A stretch of 64,000 nt of DNA from Candidatus Pantoea deserta (GCF_003813865.1 NZ_RMVG01000005.1:169616-233615), one strand, 5' to 3'; numbered from the stretch's first letter, positions 18,237-26,845 are shown. Program-made: numbers and translations. The notes: generated by a model not told the origin, from the letters alone.

Positions 18237-19399
18237 GCGCTCTCCAGCGCCCAGATGCGGTTAAGATCGGCGTTTAACCATAGCTGGCTCTCTTCCGCGC
18301 CGATGATGCTGTCGGTGCAGAAGCTGTCGCCGAGATCGACGCGCTCTGGTTTAACTTCGCGCTGCGCGTGCAGCGACCAGAAGGCATGCACCACCGGCCT
18401 GAGCAGCGAGCGTTCGCCTGCTTTCACCACCAGCGCCACGCGCCCCGATGCCAGCCGCACCAGCGATCCCACCGGATAGATGCCGATGGCGTTAACAAAG
18501 GCGTGCAGTACCTGATTGTCGAAGTGGCCGCGCCAGCTCAGCATATTGTGCATCGCCTCCGCAGGCGTCCAGCCCTTGCGGTAGACGCGCGTCGAGGTCA
18601 GCGCGTCGTAGACGTCGCACACCGCCGCCATACGCGAATAGAGAGATATCTCCTCGCCTTTCAGCCGATGCGGATAGCCGCCGCCGTCATATTTTTCATG
18701 ATGATGCAGCGCAATATCCACCAGATCGGCGTCCGCCTCCGCCTCCATCAGCATCTGCGCGCCCGTAATCGGATGCTGACGCATTACCTCAAACTCGTCG
18801 TCGCTGAGCTTGCCGGGTTTATTGAGGATTTCCAGCGGCACCGCCGCTTTGCCGACGTCATGCAGCAGGCCGCCCATGCCGACGCGCAGCACCTGTTTAT
18901 CATCCAGCCCAAGCTTCTGCGCCAGGGTCATCATCAGCCCACAGACGGCCATGGAGTGCAGCCAGGTGTAATCGTCATGACTTTTCAGGCGTGCGACGCT
19001 CAGCAACGCGGTCGGTTCGCGCCGGATAGAGCCAGCGATTTCATCGACCAGATCCAGCATGCCCGCCAGGTTCAGGCGGTGGCCGAGGCGCGCCTCGTTA
19101 AACATCGCCATCACCTGCGGCTTACCCTGCTGGAAAATCTGCTGCGCCTGGTCAAGCTCCTGAAAAAAAGGCGTGCGCGCGACCGCTTTTTTAACGGACT
19201 GCGGCGCGGGGGGCATCTGCACCGATCGGTTGAGATCGATCCATAACTGCTGGATCCCCTCTTTCCGCAACAGGGCGATCTGGCGCGGATCGGTGACCAG
19301 CATCTGATTACGGATGTGTTTATCTTTGATCCACCAGACCTCCAGCCTGTGGATAAACATCCCTGGCCGCAGCTCGTCTACGGTGATTTGCTTGATCAC
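18233..19399 (-). CDS. HD-GYP domain cyclic-di-GMP phosphodiesterase
   Basis: This 388-residue protein has an N-terminal DUF3391-like domain (about residues 1-130, IKQITVDELRPGMFIHRLEV) and a C-terminal HD-GYP domain. Metal-binding and signature residues are present: HSMAVCG, LLHDVGKAAVP, RQHPITGAQML, HHHEKYDGGGYP (the GYP signature) and DVYDALTS. It should hydrolyse c-di-GMP and so favour motility over biofilm. There is no receiver or membrane sensor, so activity may depend on partners. The GTG start at 19399 has AGGAG eight bases upstream. Its stop overlaps that of the convergent receptor gene by 4 bp. Confidence 0.93.
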   Translation of the reverse strand: MIKQITVDELRPGMFIHRLEVWWIKDKHIRNQMLVTDPRQIALLRKEGIQQLWIDLNRSVQMPPAPQSVKKAVARTPFFQELDQAQQIFQQGKPQVMAMFNEARLGHRLNLAGMLDLVDEIAGSIRREPTALLSVARLKSHDDYTWLHSMAVCGLMMTLAQKLGLDDKQVLRVGMGGLLHDVGKAAVPLEILNKPGKLSDDEFEVMRQHPITGAQMLMEAEADADLVDIALHHHEKYDGGGYPHRLKGEEISLYSRMAAVCDVYDALTSTRVYRKGWTPAEAMHNMLSWRGHFDNQVLHAFVNAIGIYPVGSLVRLASGRVALVVKAGERSLLRPVVHAFWSLHAQREVKPERVDLGDSFCTDSIIGAEESQLWLNADLNRIWALESA

Positions 19400-19473
19400 A
19401 ATGCCTCTCCTTTAGATCCTCCTGGTAGAGAACTATCGGCAAGTGAGCAAATTTTCTTCAGAGGGGATTGAAG

Positions 19474-19498
19474 TGGTCGGCGCAGCTGGCGCCGACCA
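19474..19498. terminator. hairpin downstream of the sugar-acid MFS gene
   Basis: TGGTCGGCGC (19474-19483) pairs with GCGCCGACCA (19489-19498). This strong 10-bp stem lies 20 bp past the stop of the leftward MFS gene. No T-tract follows on the minus strand, so termination is likely but not certain. Confidence 0.5.
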
Positions 19499-19517
19499 GG
19501 CAGGAAGCTTATCTCGC

Positions 19518-20900
19518 TTAAATGCTGTGCGCCTCTTCTTGCGCCTCGCGCGCCGCTTCCGGCGTCGGCGCTTCGCCAATGCGGGTAATCGGTCCCATCA
19601 CAAACAGGAACAGCAGCGCAGCGACGACGCAGTGCAGGCCGACAAACACCAGCCCGATACTGTAGCTGCCGGTCAGCCCGACAATGACGCCAAACAGCAG
19701 CGGCGTTACGAAGCCGGCGATATTGCTGATGCCGTTAAAGATGCCGCCAGCCAGACCGACCGCCTCTTTCGGCGCGGTGTCGCTAATCACCGTCCAGGTA
19801 CCGGCGCCCGCCGCCACGCCCTTGCCGAAAAAGGCGAAGGACATAACGGCGATAATGCCGACGTTATCTGGGATCACCGCCGCCATAACCAGCGACGCCG
19901 CCATTAACATCCCGACGATATAGGGCGTTTTGCGCGCCCATGACAGGCTCCAGCCGCGCTTGATCAGCATATCGGAGAGGTAGCCGCCGCTGATCCCGCC
20001 CAGAAAGCCGAACAGCGCGGGCGCGATGGTGGCGAAACCGGCATCCATAATATTCATGCCGCGCGCCTGCACCAGATAGACAGGAAACCAGGTGATAAAG
20101 AAGTAGCTGAGCGCGATGGTGCAGTACTGGCCGATATAGGCGCACCAGAGCATGCGGCTGGAGAGCAGGGTTTTGAACATTTTTTTGTTCAGCGCGGGCC
20201 GCGCCTTCAGTGTATGGCTGGCATCGATGTCCACCAGCGCGCCGCCCTCAACGATATAGTTCAGTTCGCTGGCGGACACGCCGGGATGGTGGCGGGGTTC
20301 ACGCATACAGGCCGCCCAGACAAATACCGCCAGCACGCCGATGCCGCCCAGCACAAAGAAGGGCCACTCCCAGCCGAAGCGCGACACCAGCCAGCCGGAA
20401 AGCGGCGAAAAAATTGCCACGGCGAAGTATTGCGCCGTGCTAAACAGCGCAGAGGCGCGACCCCGCTCCGCGCCGGGAAACCACATAATCACCACCCGCG
20501 CATTCGCAGGAAAGGCTGGCGCTTCTATCAGCCCCAGCGCAAAGCGCAGCGTAAACATCAGCACCAGCACGGTGGTCATGCCGCTGGCCAGCTCGCCGAC
20601 AAATCCCATCGCGATGGTGGAGAGCGACCAGAGCGCCAGCGTAACGCCGTAGACTTTCTTTGCGCCAAAGCGGTCAAGCAGCAGGCCGCCGGGGATCTGG
20701 CCGATCACATAGGCCCAGCTAAAGGCCGACAGGATCAGACCCAGCTGGATCGCCGACAGGCCAAACTCATCTTTAATTGCCGATCCTGAGATCGACAGGA
20801 TCGAACGGTCAGCGTAGGCCACGACGGAAAGAAACAGGATCAGAAACAGGATCCAGATACGCACGCGGGTTGGACGCGCAGCAGATGGCGTTTTTATCAT
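19518..20900 (-). CDS. MFS transporter of the anion:cation symporter family (glucarate/galactonate type)
   Basis: This 460-residue, 12-helix transporter resembles GudP/GarP/DgoT-type hexuronate and aldarate symporters. Features seen are YADRSILSISGSAIKDEFGLSA at helix 1, GQIPGGLLLDRFGAKKVYG in the loop 2-3 signature, LGLIEAPAFPANARVV and the central ALNKKMFKTLLSSRMLWCAY region. It probably imports a sugar acid with protons. No catabolic gene (such as gudD) adjoins it, so the substrate is open. The GTG/ATG choice is clear: ATG at 20900 with GAGGAA upstream. A second transporter of this family lies at 31.6 kb. Confidence 0.85.
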   Translation of the reverse strand: MIKTPSAARPTRVRIWILFLILFLSVVAYADRSILSISGSAIKDEFGLSAIQLGLILSAFSWAYVIGQIPGGLLLDRFGAKKVYGVTLALWSLSTIAMGFVGELASGMTTVLVLMFTLRFALGLIEAPAFPANARVVIMWFPGAERGRASALFSTAQYFAVAIFSPLSGWLVSRFGWEWPFFVLGGIGVLAVFVWAACMREPRHHPGVSASELNYIVEGGALVDIDASHTLKARPALNKKMFKTLLSSRMLWCAYIGQYCTIALSYFFITWFPVYLVQARGMNIMDAGFATIAPALFGFLGGISGGYLSDMLIKRGWSLSWARKTPYIVGMLMAASLVMAAVIPDNVGIIAVMSFAFFGKGVAAGAGTWTVISDTAPKEAVGLAGGIFNGISNIAGFVTPLLFGVIVGLTGSYSIGLVFVGLHCVVAALLFLFVMGPITRIGEAPTPEAAREAQEEAHSI

Positions 20901-21202
20901 CAGGTAGATTCCTCAAAAAGGGAGGCGTCCTGCCCCTGGAATTGTTATCAGGAATACCGCGTTGATTTCTCTGTGGAGGAAATATAGGTAGCAGACAAAG
21001 GATTGGTCATTGGGCGGGTGGTGAAATCCTGCGCGCGTTTGCGCGTTGATTTTGGCAGGCTTCACAATGCCGCTTGCGGCGCTGCACATAAGCAGTAAAA
21101 ACGTGGCGCGGCGCAGCGAGAATGTGCGCCGGATCGAGGAAATCCCGCTGCGCTGCGCTATAGAGCGCAGCGGCCAGCGCGTTGTGTTTTGAAAAAGTAA
21201 TC
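20901..21202. other. intergenic region, no gene seen
   Basis: This 302-bp spacer lies between the MFS and GNAT genes, both leftward. It presumably carries the MFS promoter. I see no convincing open frame, RNA gene or strong hairpin with a T-tract. Confidence 0.5.
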
Positions 21203-21700
21203 TTACTGGTCGCGCAGCATCGCCATCAGAATAATGTCGTGATACGCACCGTCGCGCAGACAGGCTTTGCGCCGTACGCCTTCCTGTTCGAAGCCGAGGC
21301 GCTGATAGAGCCGTCGCGCCCGCTCATTATCGTGAAACACCTCCAGCTCGATACGCGTCACGCCCAGCCAGTTAAAGGCGTAATCCATGCCGGCGCGAAT
21401 CAGGCGCTCGCCAATGCCTCTTCCCTTGAAGGCGGGATCGACGCCGATACCAAAGCTAATACCGTGTCGGGTGCGCGGCCGGTTTTCCACAAACAGCGTT
21501 AGCTCGCCGACCATGTTGCCATCCAGCTCCGCGACAAACCCGATATAGCCTTCATTGTCCATGCGTTCGAACTTTTTCTGCCATGTCGCCACGCTGGGGA
21601 ACGGCAGCTGCGTGGTCCAGCGATAGACCTCAGGGTGGCTGTAAAGACGCTGATACCCAGCGGCATCGCTGGGTTCACGACCGCGAATGGTTAATTCCAT
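21203..21700 (-). CDS. GNAT-family N-acetyltransferase (AaaT/YhhY-like)
   Basis: This 165-residue single GNAT domain has the acetyl-CoA pyrophosphate-binding motif (GRGIGERLIRA, about residues 93-103) and the downstream IELEVFHDNERARRLYQRLGF strand-helix. It ends YHDIILMAMLRD as in YhhY/AaaT, which acetylates free amino acids. Similarity to AaaT is moderate, so the substrate is tentative. An AAGGGA ribosome-binding site precedes the ATG. It is transcribed divergently from the ABC exporter gene, with 62 bp between starts. Confidence 0.8.
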   Translation of the reverse strand: MELTIRGREPSDAAGYQRLYSHPEVYRWTTQLPFPSVATWQKKFERMDNEGYIGFVAELDGNMVGELTLFVENRPRTRHGISFGIGVDPAFKGRGIGERLIRAGMDYAFNWLGVTRIELEVFHDNERARRLYQRLGFEQEGVRRKACLRDGAYHDIILMAMLRDQ

Positions 21701-21762
21701 ATCGGTAATCCCTTTTAAGTTGCACTAAGCTTTTACTCTCCCCAGGCGTAAAGAGAGTCGTT

Positions 21763-23595
21763 ATGTTGTATCGCCGTTTCGAACGTTTTATCAATATTTT
21801 CCAGGATGCTCCATCTGATTCGCCGCCCAGACGCCTCGGCGCCTTCTATTTTTACTACCTGCGGCAGGTATGGCCGAGCTTCGCGGCGCTGCTGGTGGTC
21901 GGACTGGGATCGGCGCTGATTGAAGTGGCGCTGTTCAGCTACCTCAGCCGCATTATCGATCTGGTTAATGGCGCCACGCCTGCCACGCTGTTTGCGGAGC
22001 ACTGGCCCATTTTGCTGTGGATGGGATTTGTCGCGCTGATCCTGCGGCCGGTGTTTATTGCGCTGCACGATATGCTGGTGCATCAGAGCATTAATCCCGG
22101 CATGACCAGCATGATCCAGTGGCAGCAGCACAACTATGTGCTGCGCCAGAGCCTGAACTTCTTCCACAATGACTTCGCCGGACGTATTGCCCAGCGCATT
22201 ACGCAGACCGGCAATGCGCTGCGTGATTCGGCGGTGCAGCTGGTGGATGCGATCTGGCATGTGCTGATCTACGCCGTCACGTCGCTGGTGCTGTTCGCCG
22301 AAGCCGACTGGCGGCTGATGATTCCGCTGGTGATCTGGATCGTCGCCTATGTTGCTTCGCTGCGTTTCTTTGTGCCGCGCGTCAAGGCGCGCTCGGTGGT
22401 GGCGTCGCAGGCGCGCTCAAAGCTGATGGGCACCATCGTCGATGGCTATACCAATATCGCCACCATTAAGCTGTTTGCCCATCACGATCTGGAAAAGCGC
22501 CACGCGCGCGAAGCGCTTCAGGAGCAGACCGACAAGAACTATCGTCTGAGCCGCATGGTGACCAGCATGGACGTGACCCTCTCTTCGCTGAACGGCCTGC
22601 TGATCGTTTCAACTTCCGGTCTGGCGCTGTGGCTCTGGAGCCAGTCGCTGATCAGCGTCGGCGCTATCGCGCTGGCCACCGGGCTGGTGGTGCGCCTGGT
22701 GAATATGTCCGGCTGGATCATGTGGGTGGTCAACGGTATTTTCGAGAATATCGGCACGGTGCAGGACGGCATTAACACCATCGCCCAGCCGCTGAGCGTG
22801 CAGGATGCGCCGCAGGCTAAAACCTTGCAGGTCACGCGCGGCCTGATTCGCTATGAGGATATTCGGTTTGACTACGGCGGCGGCCATCAGGTCATTAATC
22901 GTCTCAACCTCACCATCAAGCCCGGCGAGAAAATCGCGCTGATCGGCCCGTCCGGCGCGGGTAAATCGACGCTGGTGAATTTGCTGCTGCGTCTCTATGA
23001 CCTGAACGGCGGCCGTATCACCATCGACGGTCAGAATATTGCCGAAGTGACGCAGGAGAGCCTGCGCGGCCAGATCGGCATGATTACCCAGGACACCTCG
23101 CTGTTGCACCGTTCGATTCGCGAGAACCTGCTTTATGGTCGCCCCGATGCGACCGAAGAAGAGCTGCAATCGGCCATTCACCGCGCCCGCGCCAGTGAAT
23201 TTTTACCGCGCCTCTCCGACGCCGAAGGGCGCACCGGACTGGATGCGCACGTTGGCGAGCGCGGCGTGAAGCTTTCCGGCGGGCAGCGTCAGCGCATCGC
23301 CATCGCGCGCGTGCTGCTGAAAGACGCGCCGATTCTGATTATGGATGAGGCCACCTCGGCGCTCGACTCCGAAGTGGAAGCGGCGATTCAGGAGAGCCTG
23401 GAGACGCTGATGAAGGGCAAAACGGTGATCGCCATCGCCCACCGTCTGTCGACGATTGCCAAAATGGATCGCCTGATCGTGCTGGATAAAGGTCATATCG
23501 TCGAGATGGGCAACCACAGCGAACTGCTGGCGCATAATGGCCTGTATGCGCGTCTGTGGCGGCACCAGACCAGCGGCTTTGTCGGCGATCACTGA
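21763..23595 (+). CDS. ABC exporter half-transporter (fused membrane and ATPase domains)
   Basis: This 610-residue protein has an N-terminal six-helix ABC exporter membrane domain (about residues 30-330) and a C-terminal nucleotide-binding domain. The latter has Walker A GPSGAGKST, Q-loop MITQDTSLLH, signature LSGGQRQRIA, Walker B ILIMDEATSALD and switch His (AIAHRLST). It should act as a homodimer exporting a lipid, drug or peptide. There is no N-terminal C39 peptidase domain, so it is not a classical double-glycine bacteriocin exporter. Its 3' end overlaps the convergent FemAB-like gene by 7 bp. The substrate is unknown. Confidence 0.9.
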   Translation: MLYRRFERFINIFQDAPSDSPPRRLGAFYFYYLRQVWPSFAALLVVGLGSALIEVALFSYLSRIIDLVNGATPATLFAEHWPILLWMGFVALILRPVFIALHDMLVHQSINPGMTSMIQWQQHNYVLRQSLNFFHNDFAGRIAQRITQTGNALRDSAVQLVDAIWHVLIYAVTSLVLFAEADWRLMIPLVIWIVAYVASLRFFVPRVKARSVVASQARSKLMGTIVDGYTNIATIKLFAHHDLEKRHAREALQEQTDKNYRLSRMVTSMDVTLSSLNGLLIVSTSGLALWLWSQSLISVGAIALATGLVVRLVNMSGWIMWVVNGIFENIGTVQDGINTIAQPLSVQDAPQAKTLQVTRGLIRYEDIRFDYGGGHQVINRLNLTIKPGEKIALIGPSGAGKSTLVNLLLRLYDLNGGRITIDGQNIAEVTQESLRGQIGMITQDTSLLHRSIRENLLYGRPDATEEELQSAIHRARASEFLPRLSDAEGRTGLDAHVGERGVKLSGGQRQRIAIARVLLKDAPILIMDEATSALDSEVEAAIQESLETLMKGKTVIAIAHRLSTIAKMDRLIVLDKGHIVEMGNHSELLAHNGLYARLWRHQTSGFVGDH

Positions 23596-24716
23596 TCGCC
23601 GCGTCGATACGGCAAGGCGTCGCGCGCCTCGATAGCCCAGGCGCGCATGCCTTCCCGCTCTTCCTGAAGAAAATCCGCCACCGCATCGCGCAGGCCTGGG
23701 TGCGTCAGGTAATGCCATGAGGTGGTGAGCTGCGGCTCAAAGCCGCGCACCAGCTTGTGCTCCCCTTGCGCGCCCGCATCAAAACGTTTCAGACCCGCCG
23801 CGATAGCGTACTCCATACCCTGGTAAAAACAGGTCTCAAAGTGCAGGCGATCAAACTCCGCCAGACACCCCCAGTAGCGCCCATACAGCGTCTCGCCATC
23901 CGTCAGACAGAAGGCCATCGCCGCAGGCTGCCCTTGCAGATGCGCTATCGCCACGCGAATACTGTGCGGCATGCGCGCCGCCAGCAGGCTAAAAAAGTCG
24001 CGCGTCAGGTAGGGACGCTGGCCGCGCACCGCGTAGGTATTGGCGTAGCAGGTATAGACAAAGTCCCACTGATCTTCGCGCAGCTCATCGCCGCGCAGCC
24101 AGCTAAACTCAAAGCCGCTCTGCGCCACCGTCTCACGCTCTTTACGCAGCTGCTTGCGTTTGCGCGACATCAGGGTGTCGAGAAAGTCCTGGAAGTCGCG
24201 ATACCCGCGGTTGTGCCAGTGATACTGACAGCCGAGCCGCAGCAGCCAGTCTGGCTGCCGCTGTAGCAGCGCATCGCCGCGTGCGTCGGTGAAATTGATA
24301 TGCGCGCTGCTCAGCCCGTGCTGATGCAGCGTCTCCGGCAGCGCGGACAACAGCTGAGCGGCGGATTCCGCCTCGCCCAGCACGCGCGCGCCGGTGACCG
24401 GACTAAAGGGGACCGCGCCCAGCCATTTCGGGTAATAACCGATCCCGGCGCGGCGACAGGCATCCGCCCAGGCGTGATCGAAAACGTATTCGCCCCAGGA
24501 GTTGCGTTTGCGGTAGCCCGGTATCGCCGCCCGCAGCCTGCCTCTCTCCCGCCACAGCAGATGATCGGGCTGCCAGCCGCTTTCGCTGCGCACGCTGCCG
24601 CTCTCTTCCAGCGCCAGCAAAAAGGCGTGGCGTAAGAAAGGCTGTTGGTCAGGCAATAGCGCGTCCCATTCGGCGGCATCAACGTCCGCCAGAGAGGTAA
24701 GGTGAAACAGTGACAT
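23589..24716 (-). CDS. FemAB-like GNAT-fold protein (COG3146 family)
   Basis: This 375-residue protein belongs to the COG3146/PF04339 group of FemAB-like acyltransferases. It has LFHLTSLADVDAAEWDALLP at the N-terminus, PYRRGDQ at the C-terminus, and a central segment with SRKRKQLRKERE and FYQGMEYAIAAGLKRFDAGAQGEHK, which is highly characteristic. The family is widespread but its substrate is not established; relatives ligate amino acids or acyl groups. No signal peptide is present. It is convergent with the ABC exporter and borders the long A+T-rich region. Confidence 0.85.
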   Translation of the reverse strand: MSLFHLTSLADVDAAEWDALLPDQQPFLRHAFLLALEESGSVRSESGWQPDHLLWRERGRLRAAIPGYRKRNSWGEYVFDHAWADACRRAGIGYYPKWLGAVPFSPVTGARVLGEAESAAQLLSALPETLHQHGLSSAHINFTDARGDALLQRQPDWLLRLGCQYHWHNRGYRDFQDFLDTLMSRKRKQLRKERETVAQSGFEFSWLRGDELREDQWDFVYTCYANTYAVRGQRPYLTRDFFSLLAARMPHSIRVAIAHLQGQPAAMAFCLTDGETLYGRYWGCLAEFDRLHFETCFYQGMEYAIAAGLKRFDAGAQGEHKLVRGFEPQLTTSWHYLTHPGLRDAVADFLQEEREGMRAWAIEARDALPYRRGDQ

Positions 24717-25159
24717 GCATAGCTCCGGAAGCGATCGGATGAAAAGGTAGTCAAGCAGGTTTTGTCCAGAGGCGAAAGGGCGATGGCATCGAATGTGAAA
24801 AGGAAAACGGGGCGGACAGCAGGCGCCACAGGTTGATGTAAAGCGTCACGGCGCAATAAAAGTCGTTATGCTCTCTGTTAACTGCGATAACGGCGGTTGC
24901 GATAATTTTCGCTTTTTTGAGGCGAATATAAAAAGAGCATCACCTGCCGACCAGTAAAAGCGCCGATGGAATTAATTACCCTTCGACCTGCCAGCCTTGT
25001 ATCCAGCGCGGCATTTTTTCACCTTTACCACGAGGGGAGCTTTCGTTAGCTTTTTTCTCTTGTCGTCTGAAATAACTCCCCCGCGGCTATTTTTGAGCAA
25101 AAGCCAGGTTTGTCGGTTTTTTGCTGTATATGCTCTGCGCAAAATTTAACTGAGATATC
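24717..25159. other. gene-poor region left of the microcin-like locus
   Basis: This is 443 bp without a convincing gene. It carries the promoter side of the FemAB-like gene, and a short GCGA/TCGC hairpin followed by six T's near 24904-24917 that could be a weak rightward terminator. Base composition falls from the G+C-rich surroundings towards A+T-rich here. Confidence 0.4.
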
Positions 25160-25267
25160 ATGAATATGACTGCATCCCCTTATGAACGCCTGATCCGCCT
25201 GCTTCACATATTATCAGAGGCGGCAACCGCCTCATTGTTTGCCATCGAGGCGCCCGTCCTGCGCTAA
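25160..25267 (+). CDS. possible 35-residue small protein, unrecognised
   Basis: ATG at 25160 opens a 35-codon frame ending TAA at 25267. The peptide begins MNMTASPYERLIRLLHILSE and looks amphipathic and helical. Against it: no good Shine-Dalgarno sequence and no recognised family. For it: it sits in the same A+T-rich island as the microcin-like gene, about 360 bp upstream and on the same strand. Within it a perfect GAGGCGG/CCGCCTC hairpin (25217-25233) is followed by ATTGTTT. It could equally be a chance frame. Confidence 0.25.
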   Translation: MNMTASPYERLIRLLHILSEAATASLFAIEAPVLR

Positions 25268-25626
25268 TAACGTTATTAGTTCCCCATCAATATCACGGCG
25301 AAGAAACAGGTAATCCAGCCTGAAAATTTTTCATTATAACAAGGGCATATTTACGCTTTACGCCACAGACGACGTCACGTTTTAGAAAGAACAGAATAAA
25401 TGGCGCAATAACCGCGCCAGAAAACCCTTTGAATTGAAATACACTTTAACAATGGAATCACCATATTAACCACAACACTTAAAACATTAACAATATTGAT
25501 ACTCGCCTTCTTTTTTAGCAGGCAATAAAATATAGATTTTCATATTTTATCATGGTAAAAATCCCCCTGGTTATTTAGAAAATTAAATAACCATTCATTA
25601 TGGATGAACAAAAAAAGGAATATATT
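25268..25626. other. A+T-rich leader/promoter region of the microcin-like gene
   Basis: This 359-bp stretch is visibly richer in A+T than the rest of the window and has no open frame of note. It should contain the promoter of the peptide gene. I could not fix a -35/-10 pair with confidence. A perfect inverted repeat lies just upstream of the gene (see 25569-25592). Confidence 0.45.
25569..25592. repeat. perfect inverted repeat upstream of the microcin-like gene
   Basis: GGTTATTTA and TAAATAACC form a perfect 9-bp inverted repeat with a six-base spacer, ending 34 bp before the ATG at 25627. It could be an operator for a dimeric regulator or an RNA hairpin in the 5' leader. No T-tract makes it a terminator. 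Confidence 0.6.
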
Positions 25627-25917
25627 ATGAGTAGAGAACTGAACGCTACTGAAATTGCACAGGTTTCCGGCGCAGGCCTTTTTACCGACCTGGGCGGCGC
25701 CATTGCTGGCGCTATTGGTAGTATTGTTGATGCCGGCACCTCGCTGGGTGGCTTAAAAACGGATGCAACCACTGCGGCGACGAACCTGGGCAAAGGTATT
25801 GGTAGTCTGCTTGAGCTTAATTTCCTTAATGCCGTCTCTCAGATTGGTAGTGGTATTATTGGCATCGTTGGCTTTGGTATTGACGCCATCTCTCAGATTA
25901 CCGGCAAGAAAAGCTAA
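25627..25917 (+). CDS. microcin-like bacteriocin precursor with double-glycine-type leader (putative)
   Basis: This 96-residue peptide starts at the ATG at 25627, with AAGGA about eight bases upstream; the longer start at 25600 is less likely. The N-terminus MSRELNATEIAQVSGA has the form of class II microcin leaders (MRELxxxExxxVSGA/G), with Leu and Val at the spaced hydrophobic positions and Gly-Ala at the cut site. The predicted 80-residue mature part is Gly/Ala/Ile-rich, with glycine-zipper-like runs (LGGAIAGAIGSIVDAG, GSGIIGIVGFGID) and a basic end, GKKS, which suits a membrane-active peptide. No immunity gene, C39-peptidase ABC exporter or CvaA-like adaptor is seen nearby. The function is inferred only. 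Confidence 0.6.
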   Translation: MSRELNATEIAQVSGAGLFTDLGGAIAGAIGSIVDAGTSLGGLKTDATTAATNLGKGIGSLLELNFLNAVSQIGSGIIGIVGFGIDAISQITGKKS

Positions 25918-26239
25918 TTATCTCAGACCAGAACAGGCCTGATATTTATTATCATATAAGGCTTTACTATATCGTTCTGATTAATTCAGGCTGGTGTTAC
26001 GCCAGCCTGCATAGTTATTAATGCTGCTTTATCTCATCCTCTTTTCGGCTCTTCCGCTTCATTTGACGCGACGGTAATAGGGTTGCGGCCGTATCGTCTG
26101 TCGCCGCTGCGGCTCAATCACGGCAGCCGCATTTTCAGCGTGCATAAATGGGGGTATCTCGGCATATTATCCCGCAGCCTCTCTTCACACACGGCCACCG
26201 ATTCGATCAGCAGCAGACAGACTATTTACGGAGCCTCAA
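25918..26239. other. spacer after the microcin-like gene, no gene seen
   Basis: This 322-bp spacer runs to the esterase gene. Near its left end is a CAGGCTGG/CCAGCCTG hairpin (25987-26009). I looked for a small immunity-type frame on both strands and saw none longer than a few codons that was credible. The right part becomes G+C-rich again and presumably holds the esterase promoter. Confidence 0.45.
25987..26009 (+). terminator. hairpin downstream of the microcin-like gene
   Basis: CAGGCTGG (25987-25994) and CCAGCCTG (26002-26009) form a perfect 8-bp stem 70 bp after the stop. No uninterrupted T-tract follows (CATAGTTATT), so it is a possible but weak terminator. Confidence 0.4.
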
Positions 26240-26845
26240 ATGGCGAAAGCACTGGTTATTTTTCTGCATGGCGTCGGCAGCAACGGCGCCGACCTCGCGG
26301 CGCTGGGCCATCACTGGGCGCCGCTGTTGCCCGATGTTATCTTTGCCGCGCCCGATGCGCCTGAACCCTTTGCCGGTAGCGCGGGTTACCAGTGGTTCAG
26401 TCTGGATGGGGTTACGGCGGAAAACCGCCCGGCGCGCGTGCGCGCTGCACGCGCCGCTTTTGACGCCACAGTAGAGAGAGTCATGACGCAGCAGGGCCTG
26501 CATGGCGAATGGGAAAAAGTGGTGCTGGTCGGTTTTTCGCAGGGATCGATCATGGCGCTCGACGCGCTGGCGTCAGGACGCTATCCGCTGGCAGGCGTAG
26601 TGGCCTTTTCCGGGCGGCTGGCTGTTGACGAACCGCTCACGCCGACGCGCCATACGCCCGCTCTGCTAATCCACGGTCACGCTGACGAGGTGATCCCGTG
26701 GCGCGAAAGCGAATCCGCCGCGCAGCGGCTGAGAGCCGCCGGCCTCTCTCTTGAGCTTCAGCTTGAACCTAAAACGCCCCATACCATTTCCGCACAGGGC
26801 GCGATGCGCGCCGCCGCCTTTATTGCCCAGTGTCTTCAGGATTAG
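26240..26845 (+). CDS. ypfH: phospholipase/carboxylesterase family hydrolase (YpfH-like esterase)
   Basis: This 201-residue alpha/beta hydrolase is of the carboxylesterase/thioesterase (PF02230) group, like E. coli YpfH. It shows IFLHGVGSNGADL (oxyanion loop), nucleophile elbow GFSQGS (about Ser 99), the catalytic Asp in HGHADEVIP and His in KTPHTIS. It should cleave short acyl esters in the cytoplasm. A GGAG site precedes the ATG. It is convergent with, and overlaps by 4 bp, the isomerase-like gene. The family call is sure; orthology to ypfH is likely. Confidence 0.82.
   Translation: MAKALVIFLHGVGSNGADLAALGHHWAPLLPDVIFAAPDAPEPFAGSAGYQWFSLDGVTAENRPARVRAARAAFDATVERVMTQQGLHGEWEKVVLVGFSQGSIMALDALASGRYPLAGVVAFSGRLAVDEPLTPTRHTPALLIHGHADEVIPWRESESAAQRLRAAGLSLELQLEPKTPHTISAQGAMRAAAFIAQCLQD

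Noticed and set aside
21763..23595. ABC exporter as the dedicated exporter of the microcin-like peptide
   Set aside because: No C39 peptidase domain to cut a double-glycine leader, no adaptor gene, and 2 kb with an unrelated convergent gene in between.
25600..25626. Upstream start for the microcin-like peptide at 25600
   Set aside because: The ATG at 25627 has a good AAGGA site and gives a leader of the expected form; the nine extra residues (MDEQKKEYI) overlap that ribosome-binding site.
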